From positions 30,506,503 through 30,570,502 of the forward strand of contig CM057157.1 in the NCBI GenBank assembly GCA_029962745.1: a DNA stretch of 64,000 bases, written 5' to 3'. Shown here piece by piece: positions 1 through 11,490 of this stretch. Made by a program: the position numbers and the translations under genes. Position 1 is the stretch's first letter. Every line of letters starts with the position of its first letter. The notes beneath the pieces are model-generated. The model saw nothing but the letters and a program-made list of their open reading frames with translations. It did not search any database and was not told where the DNA came from. The stretch comes from Echinometra lucunter (Eukaryota > Echinodermata > Echinoidea > Camarodonta > Echinometridae).

Positions 1-1137
1 AAATATCCGGACGTGAAACTAGGAATCAATTTCACTTTGCCTTACCCCGTGCAGATAACAGGAAAACATTTTAGAGCTGCAAATCAAAGAAGGTAATCAC
101 AGAACGTTACCCGCCTGATCATTTTGACCTAGTTAATAATACCTTTGGATTCGGAAAGGAGGCTCATTTAATACACCAGAGAGGAATTTAACAGATTACA
201 ATAAAGAAATTAATCGCTAATGACCTTATAGCTTTTTTTAAAATGTTATTATTTCCCGCCCTCCTCCCTTCGAGTAAAGAAGTACATTCCCATGCTAACT
301 GGATTGCAATACATGTGTGTAGAAGGGTACTGTGGTAAATTTTTCACTAAGGCCCCCCCCCCCCACCCCGCCTACTACTGGGGTATATACTGTAATAATA
401 CATATCGTCTCTAGATCTACAACGAAGTCGTGCTGCTGCTTAGGAGTGTCTGATTTGTTCATCATATTCAAGGAGAATGAATTAAGATGCCCGTAGATTT
501 TCTTTTTCCTCGTTACAACCATGGAGCTGTTGATATAGCTCCATGTTACAACTCTGCATGCACACAACTCCTTGGTATTTAACATGGAGTTATAGCCCCA
601 TGGTATTTAATATGAAGTCCTTGATTCGTTCATGGAAACACTCCATGATCTGTTATTATTCATCCTGTTCATACAGACAGAGACCGTTGAAGATGGCAAT
701 ATGCCAGCAGTGCTCCTGGGAAAAGGGATATTGTTTTGATTACCAGCACTGACTGTTAGAAAGTTTGGACATGTTTGGGAAGGAGACAATAATTTTCCAC
801 CTGCTTTTATTGGCATGCAGGGATCGCACGATGTAAGGGATCTCATGATAAAGGTTAAAGATCAAACTAAGGGCGTTTCCATTTTTTCCACACAGTCCTT
901 TTCGAAAAATGTTCGTTTCTCAAAAACATCCGTACAGCAGTACACCCCCAAAATGATAATTTGATCATGACCAAGCTATGTGCTACGTAACTGCTAATAT
1001 ATCAATGGGTTAATTCAGATATCACACAATAATATGTTAATATCATTAATTGTGTGATCTGTTTTCCATAAACATGATGAAGGAGAAATAACACTCATAC
1101 TATATCAAAATGCCTGTCTGAGTCACATCTTTTCGAA

Positions 1138-1332
1138 ATGACATCCAAATGTCAAACTGCTCCTGATGATTTTTGTAAAACGTCAGGATCACTTGGGAAC
1201 ATGACTCCTAAACTCTGGATCCACCTCCCTGATCATGTTTACAAAAACTTCAAAACTTCCGAAACTGATAATGATTTTTTATTTATCATGAAGCTGGGCA
1301 ATAGACCTATCATTATAAAAGAAATCGGTTAA
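1138..1332 (+). pseudogene. Possible decayed LINE reverse-transcriptase C-terminus
   Basis: A 64-codon frame contains the pattern GNMTPKLWIHLPDHV followed by a run ending in FLFIMK. This resembles the extreme C-terminus of CR1/L2-type LINE reverse transcriptases, which often read as APKLWNxLPxxIR then FKxxLKTxLF. The better-preserved copy at 18502-18690 on the other strand has MAPKLWNNLPHNIR in the same position. The frame is short and has no upstream RT domain, so at best it is a truncated remnant. Chance similarity is possible. Confidence 0.35.
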
Positions 1333-1459
1333 AAATCATTTGGTTGGTTACAATATGAACCGACCAACTGTTGGATTGAAAGAATGCCCATGACATAAAT
1401 TTAATTTAATTTAACCAACAGTTGATCGGTTTATATTTTAACCAATCTAAAGATTTTTC
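1331..1459. repeat. Hairpin (foldback) element, about 130 bp
   Basis: The left arm (1331-1374, AAAAATCATTTGGTTGGTTA onward) is the imperfect reverse complement of the right arm (1412-1459). Both contain the core CCAACAGTTG/CAACTGTTGG. The loop is AT-rich and non-coding. The arms would form a long stem in single-stranded DNA or RNA, typical of a MITE. Confidence 0.6.
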
Positions 1460-2082
1460 TTAGATTTTTTTTGACAGCTACTGTAGGGATGAAAATGTGC
1501 ATATATTCTACACCGCATGCAGATGGTTCTAAAATTATGAACAGTCTTTGCCTCATAATATTTTGGAACTAAGAGAGCAGATTTGTGATATTTCTATTCA
1601 AAATCAAAACAGGAGGCACTTGAGACAGAATGCAGAATATATTTCCTGTATATAACCTCCCAATGGGCACCTTTTTCATCACAAATGGTAGGCCTACCGT
1701 CAGTCATCAATCAAGTACAACAGTAGTTGCGTCTCTGCATGGTGTCCCCGGGTAACTCGCATGAATTCGTAACACAAGGTCAAAGCAACGGCCCACTTTC
1801 TTACCTGTTGGGTTTTTTCCCCATATCTTTCTGGAATATGGCCGATTCGAAGTTGAGAAATTGACGTACAGTGATAATATCAGTAATTTTGAGGTATGAT
1901 AGATTAAAATCATCATTAAGCCCCCCCCCCCCCATCAAAAGTCAAAGAAAAACAAGTTTATATGCTAGATAACAGCGATCTCCGAATCAAGTATCAAGAT
2001 GAGATCGTAGCAAGTTCATGCAAGCGAAATAATAAGAGTACAAACAATATTAAATAAAAATGATAGATTAAAAAAAAAAAAT

Positions 2083-2169
2083 TAAAAATCATTTCTTTTT
2101 TAAAATGCTGTTCAAATTTATCTCCTTTTATTGAAACGGTGAAACTTCTGGGGTGGACTTTCCTTTTAA
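2083..2169 (-). repeat. Fragment of the GGAAAGTCCACC foldback family
   Basis: The segment running from AATCATTTCTTTTTTAAAAT to GGGTGGACTTTCC matches the right arm of the full element at 12413-12949 and, in reverse complement, the start of the copy at 10449. Only one end is present, so it is a truncated or solo arm. Confidence 0.6.
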
Positions 2170-2731
2170 CTTCTTAAGTGCTTTCAAAAATTTTATAGTG
2201 AAAGTGTAAAAAGAGGATACTTTTAGATGAAATTGACCGATCAGGATTTCTATGTACAAAAGCAAAGGTAAAGATCAAACATCAAGATAACATGGAACTC
2301 CATACTCAATTTGAAAATACATGCATCCACGGACGAGAAACTATGAATCAATTTGGCCTCAATGAAACTGAACAACTAAAAAAAAAACCATACAGGTAGT
2401 GCTGGCCACACTTAAAAAAACATCAGATATTTCACAAATACATAAATAGTATTTATGCAAACGATGTAAGCAGACGTCTTGAAATTATCAGTTTTGGGTG
2501 CGTTCAACTTTTTTTTCACAGCACGGTTACAGTCAACATTCTCTCGCGCTAATCAAAACATTATGTTTTGTTTTATTTTCGTCTCTCTGTTATGTCCAAC
2601 AACTTCTTACTTATTGAAAACAATGATAACTCACCCTGGTACAGGAATGCAAAGATGAACACAGTTGCAAGCAATATCGAAACCATTGTTCCCTCGATAA
2701 GATCCAAATAGGAACCGAAGCCCACTGCAGA

Positions 2732-3231
2732 NNNNNNNNNNNNNNNNNNNNNNNNNNNNNNNNNNNNNNNNNNNNNNNNNNNNNNNNNNNNNNNNNNNNN
2801 NNNNNNNNNNNNNNNNNNNNNNNNNNNNNNNNNNNNNNNNNNNNNNNNNNNNNNNNNNNNNNNNNNNNNNNNNNNNNNNNNNNNNNNNNNNNNNNNNNNN
2901 NNNNNNNNNNNNNNNNNNNNNNNNNNNNNNNNNNNNNNNNNNNNNNNNNNNNNNNNNNNNNNNNNNNNNNNNNNNNNNNNNNNNNNNNNNNNNNNNNNNN
3001 NNNNNNNNNNNNNNNNNNNNNNNNNNNNNNNNNNNNNNNNNNNNNNNNNNNNNNNNNNNNNNNNNNNNNNNNNNNNNNNNNNNNNNNNNNNNNNNNNNNN
3101 NNNNNNNNNNNNNNNNNNNNNNNNNNNNNNNNNNNNNNNNNNNNNNNNNNNNNNNNNNNNNNNNNNNNNNNNNNNNNNNNNNNNNNNNNNNNNNNNNNNN
3201 NNNNNNNNNNNNNNNNNNNNNNNNNNNNNNN
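2732..3231. other. Assembly gap (500 N)
   Basis: An unbroken run of exactly 500 N. The round number suggests a scaffold gap of unknown true size. A 5' exon or promoter of the IPP gene downstream could be hidden here. Confidence 0.99.
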
Positions 3232-4439
3232 ATGATGCCCAGGTTTTGCTATTTGTTTGCTATTTTTTTAAATATATCTTTTGATGTTTGAATTCAACTG
3301 TGGCTGACTAAATATTATTTTAAAAATGTGGAATGTTATGGAATGCAGACAGAGTAATTTTTCTTGTAAAAAACTCTGTTCGCTGGACCCTGGTTGGGAA
3401 TCTTATGAATTCAAAGTTCTGTTGTAATAAAGTTTGTGTTGCAATATCCCAATCTTGGATCGTAATCTAACAAAAACATTTTGTTGGATTAACAGTAAAT
3501 TGAGACACTTTTTGAATTTTCAGTTGTACAGAACCCTGATTACATGTATCATGTGTATACTTGTATATTGCATTCATTGACTTCTTGCGAGAAGTCTCCA
3601 ACAGATGAGCACCCAGGAAATATTATTTTCCTCAGTTTGAAAATGTCAGTAGAAAGTTGTTTCAAATTCTGAAAATCTTTTAATAGGAAAACAGCTAAAC
3701 GAATAAAGATTGTGAAATACTACCTAGCATAATGCATAGCAAATTGAGATGCAAACAATGATAATTATTCAAAAAATGTTCTTGGAATTGTGAAGAAATT
3801 AATTTCACTGTTACAAATTTTGAAATGTCTTGTCTTGTCTTTCTGTTGATGTGCACAATCAAAGAGTTGGTTATTTTGGCAAAATTTGTTGACATCAAAT
3901 GATTGTTCAATTATTTATCTGTTAATATATTTAGTAAATGAAATATACATCAATATTTGGATTTTCTTTGCTGGCTTTTATCTTTTAGGTGAAGCGGATT
4001 CATAATTTTTTTTTTCTGTTTTTATTATTCAGAGTAATATGGCATAACAACAAACCAATTCAAGCCTTGTTTGATCAGATTTTCTTCTTCAAATTGGCAA
4101 CACGAATATATTTATTTTGCACCATTTTTTCTAATTAAAGAAAATATGATAAAAATGCAAATTATGTACACTGTAAATAGAAGCAGAGCATGTAACTCCT
4201 CACATTAGCCATACACTTGTTCTTGATAATGTCCCCAAAGCTGTGCACCTACACCATCAAAATAACAAAAGATGTAAGTTGAAGGTTGAAAAAAAAAAGA
4301 GTAGTTTCTCAACACTTACAAAGTACTGTATTAAATTCCCCAAAGTTTATATTTTAGAATAAATATAAAAAGAGAGAAAAAGGGAGAAAATTATGCATTA
4401 ATTACATTAAGAGTCCACCATATGGTTTCAATATAATGT
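3232..4439. other. AT-rich sequence upstream of IPP, no feature seen
   Basis: No coherent coding frame, RNA gene or clear repeat is visible. Any 5' UTR exon or promoter of IPP in this stretch cannot be recognised by eye. Confidence 0.5.
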
Positions 4440-4673
4440 TAAAACGCTTCTGCTTCAGGGGCGCTGCCCTCTGAAACCCCTCCTTTGGCTCTGCCCCTGG
4501 ACCCCAGAAGGGTCCATGAAAAGTTCCTATTTCAGATTTCCAAATGTTGGCAGGTATGCTTCTTTCTCTCTCTTTCCTTATCTCATTTACTTCTTATATC
4601 CTCTGCGCCTCTGAATAGTTAACTAGATCGATGGCGCATTACAAATGCTGTATTTATTATTATTATTATGTAG
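4440..4673 (+). repeat. SINE-like 3' end with (ATT)n tail abutting IPP exon 1
   Basis: The stretch ends in GATGGCGCATTACAAATGCT then (TTA)n. The same GCGC(A)-TATAAAT-(ATT)n tail closes the tRNA-derived SINE at 62930 and occurs inverted near 31735 and 44041. The tail ends in ATTATGTAG at 4673, which could serve as a 3' splice site only 28 bases before the IPP start codon. The extent of the SINE body is uncertain. Confidence 0.45.
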
Positions 4674-4701
4674 AGTTATCACCTCTTGAAGCAATGACTG
4701 C

Positions 4702-4978
4702 ATGGCTATGGCAGATTCACAGGTGCACCGATCTGACACCCATGCCTCTACTCTCCTCCAGGGACTTGATAGACTGCGTAGAGATCACAAGTTCTGCGAT
4801 GTCCAGCTCCAGGTTGGCCCCGAGTTATTCCAGGCCCATAGATTGGTCCTGTCAGCATGTAGTCCATACTTTGATGCTTTGCTTACCAGTGGGATGACTG
4901 AGACTAGGCAAGATGTCATCAACATACATGGGGTTGAACCACACATCTTCAAGCACTTGCTGGAGTTCATATATACAG
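4702..4978 (+). CDS. IPP: IPP coding exon 1 (start, most of BTB)
   Basis: Encodes residues 1-92 plus one base. It carries the BTB core HKFCDVQLQVGPELFQAHR and ends LLEFIYTG, where the Gly codon is split by the donor CAG|GTAAGC. Confidence 0.92.
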
Positions 4979-7900
4979 GTAAGCAACACCCTCCTCATAG
5001 AATGGTTTAATCCAGCTCTGGACGTATTTAGTGATTTTTCTCCGTATCCTGTGCATTCACTGGTCCCCGGAATACCCAGCGTAGATAGCGCAACATCCAC
5101 AGACCCAATCTCTACCCAATTTTTTGGTGGGAAGGTGAATTTGCGGGTAGAGTTAATCGGTGGACTTTGCACTGTACGCAGGGCCGACATAAAGAGTATA
5201 ACAGAGAGGTAGAGGAGAGACAAATGATCTCTCCAGAGCTAGACTAAGAATGGTTGGGAGTTCTTGAGTACACTTTTTGAGTGGAACATAGTCCAAGTAT
5301 GTATTTCAGAAGTTTAGTCTAACTTTTCTTGCAGGAGAGGCTTTTCAGGCTTTTCTTATAATTTTTGAAATTCTTGGGATCTGAGGTAGAATTTAGGGGC
5401 TCCTGTGTATCTGGCAATTGATAACGTAGAGTTCTGCATTTTTATGCCTGCACCCACCGTAGGTGGTCGCCGGAGGCATTATGTTTTCGGGTCGTCCGCC
5501 CGTCCATCCCATTTTCGTTCTCGTGATAACTTAAGAACCGTTTGACGGATCAACTTCACACTTGTTTTGTTTTGAATTTTAGAGTTGGGCCCCAAGTTAG
5601 TCCATGCTCCTTTTTTCTTTTCTTCCTCTTTTTTTCTAGAGAACTAATCCTGCACAGTTTCTCCATCTAACCTTAATTATATGAAATCAATTGTATACAT
5701 ACATGCAGTAACCCTGTCTATCAAGTTTTCCTGAGTGGTAGAGTGTGAGCATAAATTTCTATTTCATATTTTGTGCCGGAATAGCTCAAGTTACAAGTTA
5801 TTGTTTATAATTTTCAGGAAAAACTCTAATATGTGTGATAGGGGATTACAATCGGGTTTTGTTTTATTCCCTACAGGTCACCTAGATATTACTACAGACA
5901 ATGCCCAGGGGTTGTTATTTGCAGCTGATATGTTCCAACTGACTGAAATCAAAGAAATGTGTGCAGCATTCCTGAAACTTCAGCTACATTCTTCAAATTG
6001 CCTTGGTTTCTTAAGGTGAGCATACATGCTTAAGAGGGTTGATCCTTCTTGAAAGATAATGATAACACACTGATAAAATATGAAATGATGAAAATTAAAA
6101 CACACTTAGAACATTGTGAACAAACCAAGTATTTGTTTCAGTTAGACTTTCATGTTGGCCATGTAGGACAGGCGACGGATGCCAGCCCTACAACAGATTA
6201 AACCCATGAGCACAAAGCCGAAGGTAACTTATCCTAGGGTTCAAGGAAATTGCTTGTCATACCGAAATCAAATCGTATTAAACGGGTTAAACCAAATATG
6301 ACGTTATTAAGTGGCTGAGATTTGTTCATTAAAGATGCTTTCAGATATGATGCGACTTTGTGTGTACACATTATTTGTGTTCAGATATGATGGGACTTTG
6401 TGGTGCCACTTTGTGTGCACACATTTTTTGTGTTCAGATGTGATACGCCACTTATATTAATGAACGCATATTAACACATCAACTCTCAATTAAGAGAGCA
6501 TTTTGTCAGAACTTGCGCAAACATTGTCATGGCAAAAAAATTTGCGCTAACTTTTTAGGAATTTGATTGATGCGCATTTTTTTTGTAGGCAGGCAGCATA
6601 CAAAAGTGTGTCCTGCCTCGGCGACATTTTTTTGTTGCCTTATACCCCATAGACCTATGCACAAAAAATGTGCGCACACAAAGTGGCACCACAATGTCGC
6701 CTCATAGCTGAACGCACCTAAAGGAGTCAGCTTGGTTGTGTGATTGAGGTAAAACAGTAAATTATTATTGTTTGGTTGTGGATTACGGAACATATGACAT
6801 TATATTGCTGAGATTAGGAGTTGGTTTGGCTGTGTGATTAAAGAAAACAGTAAATTATTATCATCTGAGCTCATATTGAGAGTAAATGCATAGAAAAATG
6901 AACCTTGACACACACTTCTTTATATCATTTTTTTTTCTTCCTTAGATTTTCAGAGGCCTTATCTTGCCAGGAGCTCAGTGCAGCAAGCAGGGCGTATATA
7001 CACTCTTACTTTAGTGAACTGAAAGATGAAGAGGAATTCTTTGAACTTGATGCTGATGTGCTGATTGATATCCTTCAAAGTGAGGACCTTCGTGTGGACA
7101 ATGAGTATGAAGTCTTTGAAGCAGCAATGAACTGGATTTCACATGATCCGCCAAGTCGAAGGAAACATCTGGTGAGGGTGCTTGAGCCAGTGAGGATACC
7201 GATCATTCAGCCAGCTCAACTCTTTAAGTATGTTGAGGAATGCAAAGATCTTAGCTTGAGGATTGCCACTGGAAAACTGCTACAGGATTATCACCCTAAA
7301 AGAAAGTCGCAGGCATCATTGAAAGCATCACATGGGAAGTCTCAGTTACCTGCCAAGTATTACCAGCCCCGCAGGAACTCCAGGAAACGTCTGATTGTGA
7401 TGGGTGGGTACTGCAAGAAGAACAGCGAAGGGTGGTCAGGATGGGGTAGCACAACAACCTTGCGGGATGTGGATCTTTATGATTCCTTTGATCAAACATG
7501 GCATCCCTTTGCCCCAATGCAGCAGCCTCGTAGTGGGTTCGGTGCAGTCGTCCTCGGTGGAACTGTCTTTGCCATCGGTGGTGAGCATGAGTCTCTCCTC
7601 TCACAGAATGTGGAAAAGTTTGATGCCGTTGAGAATTGTTGGATCAAGGCTGCCCCTCTCCTGTGTCCCAGGAGCTCACATGGAGTATGTGTGGTAGAGA
7701 ATAAGATCTATGTATTTGGAGGCTGGGTTGGTCTAGAAATGGGAGCTGATATTGAGAGATATGATCCGGAGGAGGATGTCTGGATGGTTCATGATAAATT
7801 AGCATCTCTTAGAAGCAACTTTGGTGTTGTTTCACACGAGGGTAAGACTCCTTGTAAATGCAATAAAAATGAAAGTCTGTTTCAGAAAATACTTTATATG

Positions 7901-10900
7901 TTTATCCCATTAGTTCATATCACTAATATTTTGACCACACCTCCTTTAATATATATGCTTTGAAAAATATTAAGGATTTTCTGTCGCCTAACTGCCATAA
8001 GGAAGGCAGTGAAGCATTGAAAAAAATGCTTCCAATCAATACCTGTTTACTGCATCCATGTCGAGTATGACAAATTTAGATTGGTGTCTCTTCACTTCAA
8101 TCTTTATTCACTCTTCATTCAACATATTGAATACTTCACTGAAGAACAGTAGGCTTTACCCAAGATAAGTAGAGTCTACGAAAAATGCATTTTGTACAGA
8201 AATCATATCATACTCGACAGGTTATATAAGTGAAAGGCTTGAAAGGTTGTTGCTTCCAGATGCTCCTAGAATTTCAGTGCTGTGGTAAGGGCTTGAACTT
8301 GGTACGATCCACAGTCTGACAACAACTTATCTGCTTTGAAATGGATGTAATTCAGTAATCCTACTTCTTCTGTCAGTGTAAGCTTCTTCACTTAGTATTT
8401 TTATGCCTCCGCCCACCGAAGGTGGGTGCGGGAGGCATTATATTTTCGGGTTGTTCGTCCGTACGTATACATTGTACAGTACAAGCGTCCTTCCATCCCT
8501 CCATCCTGTTTTCGTTCTCGCGATAACTTAAGAACTGTTTGTCGGATCAACTTCAAACTTGGCTCGTGTATGCATATGGGAGGGACAATGATCTGATTAG
8601 ATTTTGGGGTCTCAAGGTCAAAGGTCATAGAGGTAATTACATGTATGTACATAGAAATGAATCATTCTCATGATAACTCGACCATTAGACAGATCAACTT
8701 CAAACTTGGTGCATGTATGCATATGGGGGCCAATGATCTGATTAGATTTTTTGGGTCTGAAATTCAAAGGTCATAGAGGTCATTGCTTGTTATTGCGATA
8801 ACAACTCTGACGGTTCAACTTCAAACTTAGTTCATGTATATAGAGGGACAATGGTCTGATTAGATTTGGGAGTCACAAGGTCAAAGGTCAAGGTCAAAGA
8901 TGTCATTGTATACATGAAACTTTAAAAAAATCATCATGAATGTGCCATGTATTTCCGATCTGGTAATGGCGGAGGCATAAATTTTGACCGCATGCAGTCG
9001 AGGAATCATCTGGTTAGAATGTATGATAAGATCTGGACTGAACCCTTCTCTCCTGTTTTTCTTCTTATGATAGGTCTTGTCTACCTAGCAGGAGGCGCAT
9101 CTGATACCGGTACTGAACTGAGACTTGTGGAGAGCTACAATCCTGTGATCAAGGAATGGACACAGCTTGCCAACATGCGGACAAGACGTTCACAGTGCGC
9201 CATGGCAGCACTGAACGACTCCCTCTATGTTGTAGGAGGGTATAACTCATCCAAGAATGTCCTAGCATCGGTTGAAAGGTACTCTTTACTGGAGGTGAGT
9301 TCACTTCGTTGATGTAGGGGCATTACCAATCCCTTAAAAAATAATTGTAAAATATCTTCTTTTGGACAAATAGACGCTTAACCCTTAAGGCTTAACCCTA
9401 ACTAGGCTGGGGTATTTTGGGAGTTATTAAAGCCGGGGGTTAGGGGGAGGCCTCTCCCCCCCCCCCCCCCCCATGAGCTCTCTGCTGTCGACTGCCCGCT
9501 CGTGCTGAAATTGGTCATGCACGTCACCCACAATGTAATCTACAAAACTGTATAGTTAATTGCTCCGAAATAATTTCATTTCATTTTTCAGTTAATTTTT
9601 TTCGTAATTATGCTAATTTATGCTCGAAATTAGAATTTTGTCCTAAATCACTAAATAAAGCTCCAAATGTGCTAATTTTGGTCTAGATGCTCTTTGTAGT
9701 ATTCTTAGCAAATATTGTACTTTTAAAAAAAATTCCATTAACAAAATTGATTTCTTATATATTATATTATTTTTTTCAATTTTTTATGTATCCTTGTTTT
9801 TGAACTTTTGATTTTTATTATTTTTTTTTTGGATGAAATTTGTTTGCGACACATCTGTGACCATGAACAGCATAAAATTAATAGATTTTAATGTGTGAAA
9901 GCAAAAATAATCATAGTTTTATGAATTTGGGCTAAAAACACAATTTGTATTGAAATTATACATGAAAGCATGTTTTTTAACAATTTTTGGTCCGATATGC
10001 AAGTAGGAAATCATACATAGCTTTGGAACCGCATGTCCAGATGTCACAAATTTGGGCTCAAAAGATGCACGAGATTCAAACAACAAAAGTCTTGAAATGT
10101 CATGGCAAGAGCTTTTTGCATTTCCAGTATATTGCACCAATCATTGAGGGACACCCCCCCCCCCCCCCTCCCCCGGCCTAGTTAGAGTTAAGGTAGCTTC
10201 GGAAGTGTTGTGGCATGAACAGGCACGTGAAGAATGCAAAGTACATGTACATACTGTTGTCTGCATTGTTTGCATTCCAGTCGGATGCGTTTTTTTTGTG
10301 CCACTTTGTTTCGCTATACAACCTGAAATAATAATATTCATTTTATAATCTCTTCTCTTTCTTTCTCTGTCTGCAACTTACTTTGCATGGCTCCATCTCT
10401 CTCTCACTCTTTCTACCTCTCTCTCTAGTTGTAGACCATAATTGTTCATTAAAGGGAAAGTCCACCCCCGAAGTTTCACTGTTTCAATAAGCGGAGATTA
10501 ATTTGAACAGCATTTTAAAAAAGAAATGAGCAAAATTGGTCAAAGAATAAGAAAATTACACTCATTTACATTTTCTAGTAAATTACTCTCGGCTCTGCAA
10601 ATTGGCAACACTGATGACATCATATGTGAGCAGCTCTCCATTCACTTTGTATATGAAATTTCACATTTTCTCAATTTTCTTGGAAGTTGCACATTTTCTC
10701 ACCCCATAGTCAAAGTATATTATGTAAAAACCAATCCTTCTGAACATACATGTACCTTGTGTAACTCTTAATTATCTTAAAGCAATGAAATGAGCATACA
10801 TTGTTACTGTCGTATTAACTTGTTGAAGGTAAGCCCGAGATAACTCAGGCCGGAGTCTGTGGAAAATAGTTGTTATACCATTATCAGATTATATTCAGTG

Positions 10901-11490
10901 GGTTATTACATACTATTACATACATGTACCTTAGAGTCCCCCCCCCCCCCCCCCCAGTTTACAGTGATGTCCAAGGCAGGTCCAGAATTCCAGGGGGGGG
11001 GGCGGCTGTTTCAGATGTCTGTTTTACTGGTATTACTGGTACCCGAAAAATTTGATGACAAGCAAAAACAAAAAACAAAAACAAAAAAGTCCTTGGCATT
11101 TTTCGATGTCAAATGTACTCCCCCAAATTAAAAAAAAACCCAGGTCCTCGGCTTCAGAAGAGGAGGCCATGGTGGGCCTTGGCAGATTCCCCCCCCCCCC
11201 ACTTCCATTGCCCCTGATGTCAAATGACTCGATCTTGTATTTTCTCTTTATTTTCACTCCCTTAGGACAAGTGGATGAAAGTCAAGTCAATGATAACACC
11301 TAGAGCCTGTGCAGGAGTAGGAGTGGCGCATGGTAAACTGTATGTGATAGGAGGCAAAGGATCTAGTAGACCAAATACTGCCCCACCTACACTGGATACC
11401 ATGGAGTGTTATGACCCTGAAACTGACTCCTGGATTGACCTAGGTCAAATGACCGTAGGTCGTTGTGAAGCAGCTGTAGCAGTGCTATGA
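4702..11490 (+). CDS. IPP: IPP / KLHL27-like BTB-BACK-Kelch protein (complete, 5 coding exons)
   Basis: Join 4702-4978, 5877-6015, 6946-7841, 9074-9294, 11266-11490; all introns are GT-AG and all phases match (1,2,1,0). The 585-residue product has a BTB domain (about 21-130), BACK (about 141-248), a basic linker (256-285) and six Kelch blades with double-Gly at 291, 350, 397, 444, 492 and 540. BTB-Kelch proteins of this kind act as cullin-3 substrate adaptors; mammalian IPP is also described as actin-binding. The IPP call rests on the FCDVQLQVG and AHRLVLSACSPYF matches in BTB, the near-identical length (human about 584) and the shared C-terminus RCEAAVAVL-stop (RCEGGVAVL in human, from memory). 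An in-frame TGA at 4687 supports the start at 4702; ATG at 4708 is an alternative. Introns are crowded with MITEs. Confidence 0.92.
5440..5590 (+). repeat. Truncated copy of the ATGCCTCCGCCCACC element (IPP intron 1)
   Basis: Begins TTTTTATGCCTGCACCCACC, continues through GGAGGCATTATGTTTTCGGG and a GTCCGCCCGTCC stretch, then CTCGTGATAACTTAAGAACC. This matches the left end of the full element at 8399-8982. The tandem interior and right end are missing. Confidence 0.7.
5877..6015 (+). CDS. IPP: IPP coding exon 2 (end of BTB)
   Basis: Acceptor CCTACAG|GT, phase 1 in and 2 out. Encodes residues 93-138, including LFAADMFQLTEIKEMC, the last BTB helices and the 3-box region expected for cullin-3 contact. 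Donor AAG|GTGAGC. Confidence 0.9.
6329..6723. repeat. Foldback element in IPP intron 2
   Basis: The left end (ATTAAAGATGCTTTCAGATA, then GATGCGACTTTGTG) is the imperfect reverse complement of the right end (CACAATGTCGCCTCATAGCT, then GAACGCACCTAAAGG). Inside the left arm the GATATGAT(G/C)-GACTTTGTG module is repeated. No coding content. Confidence 0.6.
6946..7841 (+). CDS. IPP: IPP coding exon 3 (BACK, linker, Kelch 1-3)
   Basis: The largest exon (896 bases), phase 2 in and 1 out, residues 139-437. It holds the BACK domain (ILQSEDLRVDNEYEVFEAAM), a Lys/Arg/Ser-rich linker, and Kelch blades with VMGGY, FAIGGE and YVFGGW signatures. The frame runs on past the donor GAGG|GTAAGAC only as intron read-through. 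Confidence 0.93.
8399..8982 (+). repeat. TIR element with three internal tandem repeats (IPP intron 3)
   Basis: Ends are TTTATGCCTCCGCCCACC and GGCGGAGGCATAAA, which match as inverted repeats of about 14 bp. The left end also forms a local hairpin (CCTCCGCCCACC...GGTGGGTGCGGGAGG). Three tandem copies of about 120-125 bp start near 8512, 8662 and 8790, each with GATAAC...GATCAACTTCAAACTT...CTGATTAGATTT. No open frame. It ends 91 bp before exon 4. Confidence 0.75.
8615..8627 (+). promoter_or_regulatory. DR1 nuclear-receptor-type site inside a repeat
   Basis: AGGTCAAAGGTCA is a perfect direct repeat of AGGTCA with one base between, the consensus for RXR/HNF4-type dimers. A second copy followed by a third half-site lies at 8878-8896. 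Both are inside the tandem units of the element at 8399-8982. The sequence match is exact; any activity is inference. Confidence 0.4.
9074..9294 (+). CDS. IPP: IPP coding exon 4 (Kelch 4-5)
   Basis: Acceptor GATAG|GT, phase 1 in and 0 out, residues 438-511. Two blades with VYLAGGAS and LYVVGGYNSS. Donor GGAG|GTGAGT. Confidence 0.92.
9391..10192. repeat. Inverted-repeat element in IPP intron 4
   Basis: CTTAACCCTAACTAGGCTGG at 9391 and CCCCGGCCTAGTTAGAGTTA at 10171 are inverted copies. C-runs lie just inside both ends. The AT-rich interior has no coding frame. Likely a MITE of about 800 bp. Confidence 0.55.
10449..10755 (+). repeat. Half copy of the GGGAAAGTCCACC foldback family (IPP intron 4)
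   Basis: Starts TTAAAGGGAAAGTCCACC and follows the left arm of the 12413-12949 element closely, through CTGATGACATCATATG and CAGCTCTCCATTCACTTTGT. The right arm is absent. The apparent 81-residue open frame here is the repeat, not a gene. Confidence 0.7.
11266..11490 (+). CDS. IPP: IPP coding exon 5 (Kelch 6, stop)
   Basis: Acceptor CCCTTAG|GAC, phase 0. Encodes residues 512-585 with LYVIGGKGSSRP and the C-terminus CEAAVAVL-TGA. This last strand probably closes the propeller with the strand before blade 1, as is usual in the family. Confidence 0.92.
   Translation, partial: DKWMKVKSMITPRACAGVGVAHGKLYVIGGKGSSRPNTAPPTLDTMECYDPETDSWIDLGQMTVGRCEAAVAVL

Larger units (their letters stand above)
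1..2731. other. Left intergenic sequence
   Basis: AT-rich sequence with no open frame that looks like a conserved protein. It holds a possible LINE remnant near 1138, a hairpin element at 1331-1459, a fragment of a foldback family at 2083-2169, and C-runs near 354-366 and 1921-1933. I see no promoter, RNA gene or exon here. Confidence 0.6.

Noticed and set aside
4852..5223. Frames through the first IPP exon and intron, both strands
   Set aside because: The donor at 4979 and the exact phase match to 5877 explain the locus; the rest is shadow or intron read-through.
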